A stretch of 64,000 bases of DNA, from NCBI RefSeq assembly GCF_910594005.1, contig NC_057835.1, positions 52,042,001-52,106,000 of the forward strand, in the 5' to 3' direction. Shown in pieces: positions 42,980-52,945 of this stretch (the stretch's first letter is position 1; each line of letters starts with the position of its first letter). The notes under the pieces were generated by a model. It was not told the DNA's origin. It did not search any database and saw only the letters and a program-made list of their open reading frames with translations. The stretch comes from Cervus elaphus (lineage: Eukaryota; Chordata; Mammalia; Artiodactyla; Cervidae). The position numbers and the translations under genes are program-made.

Positions 42980-43075
42980 TATATGTGTATATATATATTA
43001 AAATAGATATAAATACAGATATATATATATGTTAAAAACTTGGTGGCAATGTATATTTTTATATATTTTTATACA
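42980..43075. repeat. AT/TA-rich low-complexity tract
   Basis: Repeated tatatatata and gtgtatat units occur directly 5' of the BovB insertion point, including ~10-base TA runs near 42991 and 43020. Confidence 0.75.
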
Positions 43076-43126
43076 TACAAATAAATTTTAAGTAGTTTGG
43101 AATTTATGTTCTCTAGTTGAGTTGAT

Positions 43127-43334
43127 TGGGCTTCCCTGGTGCCTCAGATGATAAAGAATCCACCTGCAGGAGACCTGGGTTCATTCCTAGGTTGGGAAGA
43201 GCCCCTGGAAGAGGGCATAACAACCCACTCCAGTATTTTGCCTGGAGAATTCCCATGGACAGCAGAGCCTGCCAGGCTACAGGTCACAAGGTCGCAAAGA
43301 GTCTGACATGACTGAGTGATTAAGCCCAGCACCC
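43127..43334 (+). mobile_element. Bov-tA SINE, sense
   Basis: A complete Bov-tA (tgggcttccctggtgcctca to cagcaccc) is flanked by a perfect 12-bp TSD, agttgagttgat, at 43115-43126 and 43335-43346. Confidence 0.92.
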
Positions 43335-43346
43335 AGTTGAGTTGAT

Positions 43347-43629
43347 CATGCCATTAGAAGGCAGTGTTGTGTTAATGCTATATTTTTAAGTCATTTGCTT
43401 TCCTTTTTTGACAGAGCACCACACTGAAAATATTTCCTTGTTTTTTACTCTCCACTTAGTACCATCCTATTGGTATAGACTCACTCTTTGCATGCATGCA
43501 TTGGTACAGGCTTACCTTTTATTTTAAGCTAATTTGAGAAAGGGACTATCTTTTTGTTTAGACTTTGTTTATGGTCAGTGTTTATTCACCATTTGGAAGT
43601 TTTCATGGCAGATTTCCTGTTAATCTTTA
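43347..43629. other. Unassigned DNA, maybe the 3' part of the old L1
   Basis: No block is convincing here, but the region leads directly into antisense L1 and may be its decayed continuation. Confidence 0.35.
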
Positions 43630-44492
43630 TGTTATCAGGTAATGTTTGTCAGAACAAGTTTGATGTTGAATCTATAGGGGTCTATCTGCACTCTATTCTG
43701 TTCCATCAATTCATTCTATCCTAGATCTTTTGATTCTCCAAATAAACTTTAGAATCAGTTTTTCAATATCTATAAAATTACTTGATGAAATTTTGATTAG
43801 GATTTCATTGAATTTATAGATTCAGTTAGGAAGCTTACATTTTGACAATCTTGAGTCTTTCTATTCATGAACATGGAATATCTCTCTATTTACTTATTCT
43901 TTGATTTTTATTTAGCAGATTTTCATAATTTTCCTCATCTAGATCTTAATTTTAGACCTGTTTCTTCTCTAATATATGCTTTTAATGTTATAAATTTCCC
44001 ATTTTGTACTACTTTCCCTTCATTGTGCAAGTTTTGATAAATTGTATGTTCATTTTCCTTTAGTTCACAATATTTTTGTAGGGACTCTTGAGATCTCTGT
44101 TTTTGACTCATGTTATTTAGATGTGTATTGTTTACTCTAACTATTTTGGGATTTTCCAGCTAACTTTCTGTTAACTGCTAGTTTATATCCATTGTAATCT
44201 AAGAACAGACACTGTATGATTTCTCTTCTTTTAAATTTGAGAAGGTGTATCCTATGGCCCAGAATGTGGTTTACTTTGCTGAATGTTCCATCATAGCTTG
44301 AGAAAAATAGATACTCTGATGTGGTTGGATGAAGTAATACATCCATATAAACTACAAATCAACTGATATGTCAGCTTCTGATAGATTTTCTGAAGTCTCT
44401 AACTATAATAGTGTGTTATCTATTTCTCCTTCCTGTTCTCTCAGCTTTTGCTTTCTGTAGTTTGATATTCTGTTTTTAGGCACTTATGCATT

Positions 44493-44759
44493 GCTGCTGC
44501 TGCTGCTAAGTCGCTTCAGTCGTGTCCGACTCTGTGCGACCCCGTAGACGGCAGCCCACCAGGCTCCCCCGTTCCTGGGATTCTCCAGGCGAGAACACTG
44601 GAGTGGGTTGCCATTTCCTTCTCCAAAGCATGAAAGTGAAAAGTGAAAGTGATATCGCTCAGCTGTGTCCGACTCTTAGTGACCCCATGGACTGCAGCCT
44701 ACCAGGCTCCTCCTTCCATGGGATTTTCCAGGCAAGAGTACCAGAGTGGGGTGCCATTG
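44493..44759 (-). mobile_element. Bov-A2 SINE (dimeric), antisense
   Basis: Two Bov-A units follow each other: gctgctgctgctaagtcgct to ttccttctccaa, the linker gcatgaaagtgaaaagtgaa, then the second unit ending ggtgccattg. A perfect 11-bp TSD, acttatgcatt, lies at 44482-44492 and 44760-44770. Low divergence between the copy and the usual dimer suggests it is young. Confidence 0.93.
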
Positions 44760-46412
44760 ACTTATGCATTAAGGAATGTTATATTTTCTTTGAGAATTGA
44801 CTCTTTTATCATTGTGTAATGATCCTCATTATCTTTGCTAATTTTTATTCTTTAAGATATTTTGTCTGACACTAATGTAGATACTTATGTTTTCTTTTAA
44901 TCAGCATTAGCATAATATATTTTTCTGCATCCATTTACTTTAACTCTATATGTGTGTCATATTTAAAGTAGGCTTCTTATATACAACATACAGTTGGGTC
45001 TTCTTTATGAGTCACTGTAAAAATCTGTCTTTCAATAGTTAAATTTAGACCATTGACATGTGAAGTAAACATTGATATGGCGGGATTAATACCTTCCATA
45101 TTGTTACTGTTTTTAATTTGTTTCCTTTGTACTTTGCTGATATTTTTGACTTTTATGCTTTCGTGGTTTCAGTTCAACATTATGTTTTTTCATTTTCTTT
45201 CCTTTCTTAGCATATTTGATGTACTTTTAAAAACACTTTTCTAGTGGTTATTCTAGAGTTTGCAACATAAATTTACAACTGATGTAAGTCCATATTCAAA
45301 TATTAATAATCCGGTACACCTTTGCAGGTAGTGCAAGTAACTTTGTTACAAAATAATCTCAATTCCTCCCTCCTGTCTTCTGTATCATTGCTGTTATTCA
45401 CTTCAAATACACATAAAAATTCATAGATAAATATATAAGCATAAATAATTGGATACAGTGTTGATATTTTAAACAAAATGCTATTATATATGAACAAGAA
45501 AAATAATTTAAAATTATTATTTATTAAGTTTTAGTTTTACATTTACATATTGACCATGCTTTGAAAATGCTTTTCCTTTCTGGATATAGTTCTGAGCTTC
45601 TGACCTGTATAATTTTTCTTTTCTCTAAAGAATTCCTTGTAACATTTTCTACAAGGCAGGTCTACTGTCAAAAAATTTTTAATTGTTATTGGTATGAGAA
45701 AATTTATTTCTCCACTTCTGAAAAATAATTTCACGTTACAGAATTTTAGGTATATAGTTCTTTTTCTATCAATACTTTAAATATTTTACTCTACTCTTCT
45801 TTCTTGCATGTTTTTGAGAAGGGAAATGCAATTCTTTGATAACTAAAGTGTTTTTTCTACTGCCTTTTTCAGAACTTTTTCTTTATATTTCATTTTTGGA
45901 GTTTGGAAATGAAATGATATGCTTGGGTATGTTTCTTTGTGTGTATATGTTTTGGGCATTTATACTATTTGGTGTTTTCTAAGCTTTTTATATCTGTGTA
46001 TTGATGTCTGACATTAGTTTAAGAGAATTTCCCAGTCATTTTTATTTTGAATATTTCATTTCCTTTTTCTTTTTCTTCTCTTTTAAATATTTCCATTACA
46101 TGTATTTTATACATTTTGTACTTATACCATGATTCTTGGATATCTGCATTATTTTCTATCTTTTTGCCTTTTTCTTTTAGTTTTGAAGGTTTCTATTGAT
46201 ATGTGTTCAAGCTCAAAGATTTGTTCCTCACCTATGTCCAACCTCTAAAAAAAGCCAAAGACATTTTTTTACTTCTGTTACAATGTTTTTTTAATTACTA
46301 GCATTTCTTTTTGTCTCTTAAAATTTTCATATCTGTACTTACATTCTCCATGTTTTTGAATGCTGTTTATTTTACGTGTAAGATAACTTGACATATTAGT
46401 CATAGTTGTTCA

Positions 46413-46504
46413 AAGTTCCTGGTCTAATAATGTCCACATCCCTGACATATCCAAGTCTAAGTTCCTGGTCTAATAATGTCCACATCCCTGACACATCCAA
46501 GACT
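46413..46504. repeat. 46-bp tandem duplication
   Basis: aagttcctggtctaataatg begins two adjacent 46-base units at 46413 and 46459. They differ at two positions (gacata/gacaca and aagtct/aagact). It is too similar to be as old as the L1 around it, so it is a later local duplication. Confidence 0.9.
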
Positions 46505-46937
46505 GTGCTTGATGATTCTCTATCTCTTAAAACCATGTGTTTTGCATTTTCGGGTGACTTGTGATTTTTTCCTTTGTAGCTGAATTTGATGTACTTGGTA
46601 AAATGACTATTGTAACTAAATAGTAATTTGGTTGTGTGTGTGTATGGGTAAAAGCATTCTATAGTCCTTTGATGAGGTCTCAGTCTTTTAGTAAGCCTCA
46701 ACCTCAGCATTACTTGCATTATAAGTACTTAGGGGTTTGTTTGTTTTTTTTTTTTTTTAAAGTTTTATTGGAGTAGAGTCGCTTTACAATGTTGTTTTAG
46801 TCTCTACAGCAAAGTAAATTAGCTGTACATATTCCCTCCTTTTTGGATTTCCTTCCCATTTAGGTCACCAGAGAACATTGCGTAGAGTTCCCTGTGGTAT
46901 ACAGTAGGTTTGTATTATTTATCTGGTTTATCCATGT

Positions 46938-47140
46938 GTGTGCAAGTTCATTTGCTCAGTTGTGTCCAACACTTTGCAACCCCACGGGTTGTAGCCCGCT
47001 AAACTCCTCTGTCCATGGAATTTTCCAGGCAAGAAGACTAGAATGGGTTGCCATTTCCTATTCCAGGGGATCTTCCTGACCCAGGAATCGAACCTGTCTC
47101 TTGCATCTCCTGTATTCTTTACCACTGTGCCACCTGGGAA
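46938..47140 (-). mobile_element. Bov-tA SINE, antisense
   Basis: tgcaagttcatttgctcagt to ccactgtgccacctggga forms a complete Bov-tA read in reverse, with moderate divergence. It lies inside the L1 3' UTR. Confidence 0.85.
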
Positions 47141-47434
47141 TCGTTTATACACAGTAGTATATATATATGTCAATTCCAGTCTCCCAATCCATCCCCCCTC
47201 CCTTTCCCCACTTGGAGTCCATACATCTGTTCTCTACATCTGTGTCTGTGTTTCTGCTCTGCACGTAGGTTCATCTGTACTATTTGTCTAGCTTCCACAG
47301 ATGTGCATTAATGTACGATATTTGTTTTTCTCTTTCTGACTTACTTCACTTTGTATGACAGTCATTAGGTCCATCCACGTGTCTACAAATGACACAGTTT
47401 CATTCCTTTTTATGGTTGAGTAATGCTCCATTGT

Positions 47435-47567
47435 CAGAGGCGGCACTGGCAGCCCACTCCAGTGTTCTTGCCTGGAGAATCCCAGGGACAGCGGAGCCTG
47501 GTGGACTGCCGTCTACGGGGTCACACAGAGTCAGACACGGCTGAAGCGACTTAGCAGCAGCAGCAGC
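47435..47567 (+). mobile_element. Bov-A monomer SINE, sense
   Basis: The copy runs from cagaggcggcactggcagcc to cttagcagcagcagcag. A perfect 13-bp TSD, aatgctccattgt, lies at 47422-47434 and 47568-47580. It sits in the ORF2-end part of the antisense L1. Confidence 0.93.
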
Positions 47568-48589
47568 AATGCTCCATTGTATACATGTACCGTATCTTCT
47601 TTATCCATTCCTCTGTTGATGGACATTTAGGCTGCTTCCATGTGATACAGCCACTGTCACAGTAGAACTCCACTATCTCCACTATCACTGGAGAACAGTA
47701 TGGTGGTTCCCTAAAAAATAAAAGTAGAACTGCCATATGACCCAGCAGTCCTACCCCTGGGCATATGCTCCAAAGATACATGCATCCTAATGTTCATCTC
47801 AAGTTTCTTTTTTAACCCCCACTTAGGTGGGACAGGATGGGTAGGGTTTCATGGAATTAGCCTAACTGATCTTGGGGAAAGGAAATGCCTATGATAAAAC
47901 CCATACTCTGGTTAAATAGTTTCTCCTAAGGACAGATCTTAAGAACAGAGTGCTCTGGTGTATTTTATAATGCTTCCTATTTTCTGTTCCCCCCACTGAA
48001 AGCATGAGGGGATTTTTCTGTGATATTCACTGTGAGAATTTTGTAGAGTTTCAGGAAGTATAATTCACAAAATTGTTGGGGGCCATGCCCTCAATGACTG
48101 GGTCCTCTTTGAGTTGTTAATCTCTCATACTTGTCCACACTGAGCCTCCAGCTCTTGGTCAAGTTTCTCTACCCTGGCACTGGTTCTCATGGCTGTTTCT
48201 GCTCATGGATTTCTATTCTGGTAAGCTGTGATTATCTGTATTCCTTGCAGGTGTCTCTAACTTAGGGACAGCAGTTTGCCCTGTGACCTCACTTTACTTA
48301 TTGATCTAAGAAGAGTTGTTTCTTTCTGCTTGTTCACCTTTTTACTTATTGTTAGAATGGAGGGTAACTTCCAAGTTTCTTACATGCCAGACTGGAAAAT
48401 GCAATTTAATTTTTCTCATTTCTTTTAATGGTCAAATAATATTCCACTGTATGAATATATCATATTTTACTTAACTATTAATCTGTTGAACATTTGGATT
48501 GTTTCCACATTTTTGCTACTATGCATGATGGTGCTAGGAAAATGTGTGTGTATGTGTGTGTGGTATATGTTTTAATTTCTCTAAGAGAA

Positions 48590-49748
48590 TGTTGTTGCTG
48601 TTCAGTCACCCAGTCATGTCCATCTCTTTGTGAGCCCATGGACTGCAGCACAGCAGGCCTCTCCGTCCCTCACCATCTCCCAAAGTTTACCCAAATTCAT
48701 GTCCATTACATCAGTGATCCAGCCATCTCATCTTTTGATACCCTCTTCTTCTGCCCTCTATCTTTCCCAGCATCAGGGACTTTTCCAATGAGTCGTCTGT
48801 TCACATCAGATGACTGAAATACTGGAGCTTCAGCATCAGTCCTTCCAATGAGTATTCAGGGTTGATTTCACTTAAGGCTGACTGGTTTGATCTCCTTGCT
48901 GTTCAAAGGACTCTCAGGAATCTTCTCCAGCACAACAGTTCGAAGGCATCAATTCTTCATCACTCTGCTTTCTTTACGATCCAGCTCTCACAACTGAATG
49001 TGACCACTGGGAAGATCATAGCCTTGACTATAAGTACCTTTGTCGGCAGAGCGATGTCTCTGCTTTTCAACACACTGTCTAGGTTTGTCATAGCTTTCCT
49101 GCCAAGAAGCAAACGTCTTCTGATTTCATGGCTGCAGTCAGCATCTGCAGTGATTTTAGAGCCCAAGAAGAGGAAATCTGTCACTACCTTCACATTTTCC
49201 CCCCTCTATTTGCCATGAAGTGATGGAGCCAGATGGCACAATCTTAGTTTTTTCAAATATTTACTTTTGAGCTAGCTCTGTCACTCTCCTCCTTCACCCT
49301 CATCAAGAGGCTCTTTAGTTTCTCTTCACCTTCTGCTATTAGAGTGGTATCATCCACATATCTGAGGTTGTTGATGATTCTCCCAACTATCTTGATTTCA
49401 GCTTGTAACACTTCCAGCCCAGCATTTTTTCATGTGTGCTTAGCATATAGATTAAACAAACAGGGTGATAGCAGACAGCCCTGTCATAATCCTTCCTCAA
49501 TCCTGAACCAATCAGTTGTTCCATACAGGGTTCTAACAATTGCTTCTTGACCTGCATACAGGTTTCTCGGGAGACAGGTAAGATGGTCTGGTATTCCCAT
49601 TACTTTAAGAGCTTTTCACAGTTTATTATGATCTACACAGTCAAAGGTTTTGGCAAGTCAATGAAACAGAGGTAGATGTTTTTCTGTAATTTCCTACCTT
49701 TCTCTATGATCCAGTGAATGTTGGCAATTTGATCTCTGATTCCTCTTC
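48590..49748 (-). mobile_element. BovB LINE, 5'-truncated (1.16 kb), antisense
   Basis: The tail begins tgttgttgctgttcagtcac, lacking the repeated ttcag units. The body reaches the RT N-terminal motif (atttgatctctgattcctct). A perfect 11-bp TSD, ctctaagagaa, lies at 48579-48589 and 49749-49759. Its sequence differs from the other copies in shared ways with the outer copy at 2861 (for example caaacagggtgatagcagac), suggesting an older BovB subfamily. Confidence 0.9.
48960..49193 (-). pseudogene. BovB ORF2 C-terminal fragment
   Basis: This 77-codon frame reads VVTDFLFLGSKITADADCSH, EIRRRLLLGRKAMTNLDSVL and VKAMIFPVVTFSCESWIVKK, typical of the stretch after the RT core. The RT palm upstream is out of frame. 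It is a remnant only. Confidence 0.78.
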
Positions 49749-50191
49749 CTCTAAGAGAAACATGCTTAGTAATATGATAACGCTATGTTTTTAAGGAACT
49801 TCCAGACTATTTCCAAAGCAGCTGCACTATATTATGTTTCCACTAGCAGGACATAAGTGCTTAAGTTTTCTCACATCATTTCAACACTTTTTTTTCCCCT
49901 TAAAAAATGTTTTTTTGATGATGAGCATCAGAGTATGTGTGTAGAAGTATATCATTGTGATTTTGATTTACATTTGTTTTCTAATGGCTTATGATGTTGA
50001 GCCCCTTTATAGGTGCTTAATATCCAATTATATATACTTTTTGGAGAAATGTCTATTCATATCCTTTCTCTGATATTTTAAACATGGTTCTCTTTATTAT
50101 TGTGAAGATATTTAATATAACTATACACACATTTCTTATGTCAAGCAGAGTACTGTACACTCATTATTAATCCCAAGGGAGGACTTTATTG

Positions 50192-50330
50192 TTTTAAAAA
50201 ACATTTTTTTTTTATATTGGAGTTTAGCTGATTAAGAATGTTGTGATAGTTCAGATGGACAGCAAAGGGACTCAGTCATACATGTAGATGAATCTCCCCT
50301 CTCCCTCAAACTCCCTTCCCATCCAGGCCA
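50192..50330 (-). mobile_element. Artiodactyl L1 3' UTR fragment, antisense
   Basis: tattggagtttagctgatta, tgtgatagttcagatggaca and caaactcccttcccatccag match the reversed end of an artiodactyl L1, preceded by a T-rich run (50205-50214). It is 5'-truncated after ~130 bases. Confidence 0.7.
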
Positions 50331-50334
50331 GAGG

Positions 50335-50626
50335 AGGACTTTAAATTCTTCTGCCCACTGAATGTTGGTGTCAGAGTCCCAAGGAAAACAACACAGTCAA
50401 GCACTGGAGGAAAAAATGCTTTACTTACATGGAGAGGAGACTGAGCAGGATCAGCTTCAGTAGAGCTCTTCTGTGCCCCATGGCCAGCAGGTCTCTTCTT
50501 GCAGCTAATGTAGAGCAGTTTGCGATATACATTCCTCTCATACTGCCGTAGAAAGACCCTGTCACCTCCCATCAAAGGACAGATATAACAGTTGGACATT
50601 GCCATACAATGAACATGTTTTGAGCA
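50335..50626 (-). mobile_element. LTR-like fragment (betaretroviral-type end?), tentative
   Basis: On the minus strand agtaaagcattttttcctcc is followed by a tgtgttgttttccttgggac stretch and then ctctgacaccaaca. This looks like the poly(A)-signal and U5 end of an ERVK-like LTR, and the ~200 bases before it could be U3/R. A 99-codon minus frame (50306-50605) crosses it but has no protein signature. No second LTR or TSD was found. Confidence 0.35.
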
Positions 50627-50639
50627 ACTATAAAAGAAT

Positions 50640-51840
50640 CAGTTCAGTTCAGTCGCTCAATTGTGTCTGACTCTTTGTGACCCCATGGACTGCAGCATGC
50701 CAGGCTTCCCTGTCCATCACCAACTCCCAGAGTTTACTCAAATTCATGTCCATTGAGTCGGTGATGCCATCCAACCATCTCATCCTCTATCGTACCCTTC
50801 TCCTCTTGCCTTCAATCTTTCCCAGCATTAGGGTCTTTTCCAATGAGTCAGTTCTTTGCATCAGGTGGCCAAAGTATTGGAGTTTCAGCTTCAGAATCAG
50901 TCCTTCCAATAAATATTCAGGACTGATTTCCTTTAGAAAGGACTGGTTGGATCTCCTTGCAGTCCAAGGGACTCTCAAGAGTCTTATCCAACACCATAGT
51001 TCAAAAGCATCAACTCTTCAGTACTCAGCTTTCTTTATAGTTCCAACTCTCACATTACTACAAGAAACATTCTTTTATAGACCAGAGGTCAAATTACCAA
51101 CATCTGTTAGATCATTGAAAAAGCAAGAGAGTTCCAGAAAAACATCTACTTCTATTTTATTGACTATGCCAAAGCCTTTGACTATGTGGATCACAACAAA
51201 CTGTGGAAAATCCTGAAAGTGATGGGAATATCAGACCACCTGACCTGCCTCCTGAGAAATCTGTATGCAGGTCAGGAAGCAACAGTTAGAACTGGACATG
51301 GAACAGACTGTTTCCAAATAGGAGAAGGAGTACGTCAAGGCGATATATTGTCACCCTGATTATTTAATTTATGTGCAGAGTACATCATGAGAAATGCTGG
51401 GCTAGATGAAGCACAATCTGGAATCAAGATTGCTGGGAGAAATATCAATAACCTCAGATATGCAGATGACATCACCCTTATGGCAGAAAGTGAAGAGGAA
51501 CTAAAAAGCCTCTTGATGAAAGTGAAAAAGGAGAGTGAAAAAGTTGGGCTAAAATTCAACATTCAGAAAACTAAGATTATGGCATCTGGTCCCATCACTT
51601 CATGGCAAATAGATGGGGAAACAATGGAAACAGTGACAGTCTTTATTTTGAGGGGCTCCGAAATCACTACAGATGGTGATTGCAGCCATGAAATTAAAAG
51701 ATGCTTACTCCTTGAAAGGAAAGTTATGACCAACCTAGATAGCATATTAAAAAGCAGAGACATTACTTTGCCAACAAAGGTCCATCTAGTCAAAGCTATG
51801 GTTTTTCCAGTAGTCATGTATGGATGTGAGAGTTGGACTG
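50640..51840 (-). mobile_element. BovB LINE with 5' inversion (twin-priming type)
   Basis: 50640-51055 is an antisense BovB tail and C-terminal coding end, stopping at ccaactctcacat. From about 51057/51090 to 51840 the sequence is sense BovB from the RT N-terminal region (accaacatctgttagatcat) to atgtatggatgtgagagttg, the point where the antisense arm ends. The arms therefore meet the same BovB position with opposite polarity. A 9-bp TSD, taaaagaat, lies at 50631-50639 and 51841-51849, with a shared act(a/g) before it. About 30 bases at the junction (51057-51090) are not BovB. Confidence 0.88.
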
Positions 51841-51849
51841 TAAAAGAAT
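51387..51849 (+). pseudogene. BovB ORF2 RT palm to C-terminus, inverted arm
   Basis: This 154-codon frame has INNLRYADDITLMAESEEEL with the intact Y-A-D-D box, LKFNIQKTKIMASGPITSWQ, ITTDGDCSHEIKRCLLLERK and PVVMYGCESWTVKE at its end. Upstream, FIDYAKAFDYVDHNKLW (motif A) is present in another frame at 51140-51205, so one frameshift or stop separates the two RT halves (a TGA near 51357). This is one of the best preserved BovB RT segments here. Confidence 0.87.
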
Positions 51850-52041
51850 GAGTGAGTGAGTGAGTGAAGTTGCTCAGTCATGTCCAACTCTTTGTTGCAA
51901 AGAGTCCATGGACTGTAGCCTACCAGGCTCCTCAATAGGTTGCCATTTCCTTCTCCAGATCTTCCCAATCCAGGGATTGAACCCAGGTCTCTTGCATTTG
52001 TAAGCAGACACTTTACTGTCTGAGCCACCAGGGAAGTTATG
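51850..52041 (-). mobile_element. Bov-tA SINE, antisense
   Basis: gagtgagtgagtgagtgaag leads into gctcagtcatgtccaactct and on to gtctgagccaccagggaag, a full Bov-tA. Its TSD aaagaat (51843-51849 and 52042-52048) reuses the right TSD of the BovB next to it. A short internal palindrome-like piece (tttgttgcaaagagtccatg) replaces the usual line. Confidence 0.86.
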
Positions 52042-52227
52042 AAAGAATATTGATCACTAAATAGGGAAATATATTCCCACACAAGATGGTAAACCGGCAC
52101 AGGCTGTGTGGGCTAATTATCTCCTGGCAAGTAAGTGTTCCAAGCACATGGCCCATTTTTATGGGTCTCAGTTGGTATTGGAAGATTGCACACATGAGAC
52201 TGCTTACCCAACACTTATTAAGCTACA

Positions 52228-52400
52228 TACTTTGAAAATATTTTCTCCCATTCCATTGTCTGTCTTTTCCTTTGGTGTAGAAGAGCAATAGTTCTTGTTG
52301 GTATCCTTTGTAAATTGAGTTTTCAATTTTGACCTGTCCAATTTAGCTTTTTTCTTTTGTTGCTTGTGCCATTGGTATTCTATCAAAGTAACTGGTAAGT
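52228..52400 (-). mobile_element. Old L1 ORF2 fragment, antisense
   Basis: aaaatattttctcccattcc, tgtctgtcttttcctttggt and cttttgttgcttgtgccatt are the reversed L1 ORF2 region between RT and the C-terminus. It is strongly diverged. Confidence 0.6.
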
Positions 52401-52479
52401 AATGGAAGACTAGAGATTCATTTACTGTCTACGTAGTTTTGCCTTTCCCTGGATGTGCTATAAATGTGATAAAACATTG

Positions 52480-52945
52480 TAAAGCACTTTAAGAATGACT
52501 TATCTCACTTCATAATAGGCATTTGATATTTATTCATGTTTTTGTGTGACTTGATCGATCGTTTCATTTTATCACTGAATAATCCATTGAACGGATGGAC
52601 CACAGTTTTGTACCCATTTATTTATTGAAGAACATTTACTGGTTTTCAGGTTTTAATGATTACAAATAAAGCTGAAATAAAAAGGCAGGTAGGTTTTTGT
52701 TTGGACATACATTTTCAAGTCAGATGAGTAAACATCTAGGAGCACAGTTGCTTGATTGAATGGTGTGATTATGGTTAGATTTGTAAGGTATTGTCAGATT
52801 ATCTTCCAAAGCAGTTTTACCATTTTACATTATTACCACAGATGAAAGAGATGTCCTTTTGCTACTTGCCAAAAAATTGATATTGGCAACATTTTGTTGT
52901 TTTTTTTTTTTATTTTTGCCATTTTCATAGACCTATATGTCTTAT
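52480..52945 (-). mobile_element. Old L1 ORF2 3' fragment, antisense
   Basis: tccattgaacggatggacca, aataaagctgaaataaaaag, tcttccaaagcagttttacc and tacattattaccacagatga follow reversed L1 order. It comes from nearer the L1 3' end than the piece at 52228, so the two are not one collinear fragment. Confidence 0.6.

Larger units (their letters stand above)
46745..47806 (-). mobile_element. Artiodactyl L1 3' end, antisense, with inverted 5' segment
   Basis: The T run at ~46744-46758 is the reversed poly(A). The 3' UTR and ORF2 end follow to ~47646 (ttttattggagtagagtcgc, gttccctgtggtatacagta, tttatccattcctctgttga). From ~47647 the sequence is sense L1 from just upstream (ggagaacagtatggtggttc, agtagaactgccatatgacc), including an extra ~33 bases. 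Only ~25 bases of L1 are missing between the two arms. It was later hit by a Bov-tA and a Bov-A. No clean TSD was resolved because of the T run. Confidence 0.72.
43630..48405 (-). mobile_element. Old L1 (L1M-type), antisense, long, with nested insertions
   Basis: 43660-45060 reads as reversed L1 ORF2 from RT to endonuclease (ctattctgttccatcaattc, attgaatttatagattcagt, gcttgagaaaaatagatact, tcaatagttaaatttagacc). 45060-46740 continues in order through ORF1-like and 5' sequence. 47820-48405 resumes after a younger L1 with 5' UTR-like blocks (ttgcaggtgtctctaactta, tttttacttattgttagaat). Insertions are a Bov-A2 (44493-44759) and the L1 at 46745-47806. Almost no frame is left: a 69-codon piece at 44137-44346 has the endonuclease line SSYDGTFSKVNHILGHR. 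Subfamily is not assigned. Confidence 0.6.
48410..50110 (-). mobile_element. Old L1 ORF2 3' region, antisense, split by BovB
   Basis: 48410-48589 (taatattccactgtatgaat, gttgaacatttggattgttt) and 49760-50110 (acttccagactatttccaaa, tcattgtgattttgatttac, tttggagaaatgtctattca) are consecutive pieces of reversed L1 ORF2 on either side of the BovB at 48590-49748. Confidence 0.72.

Noticed and set aside
47422..47580. CAG/CTG-type run near Bov-A elements as a trinucleotide repeat locus
   Set aside because: The gcagcagcagcag stretch is the normal end of the Bov-A SINE, with only four to five units.
50306..50605. 99-codon minus-strand frame, possible processed pseudogene
   Set aside because: The line CKKRPAGHGAQKSSTEADPA did not match a protein I know, and the DNA looks more like an LTR end. 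It is kept only as a tentative LTR.
50677..51216. 179-codon plus-strand frame, the longest plus-strand frame at that site
   Set aside because: It crosses the junction of the two BovB arms. The first part is antisense to BovB and the last part is out of frame with the BovB RT, so it is a chance fusion.
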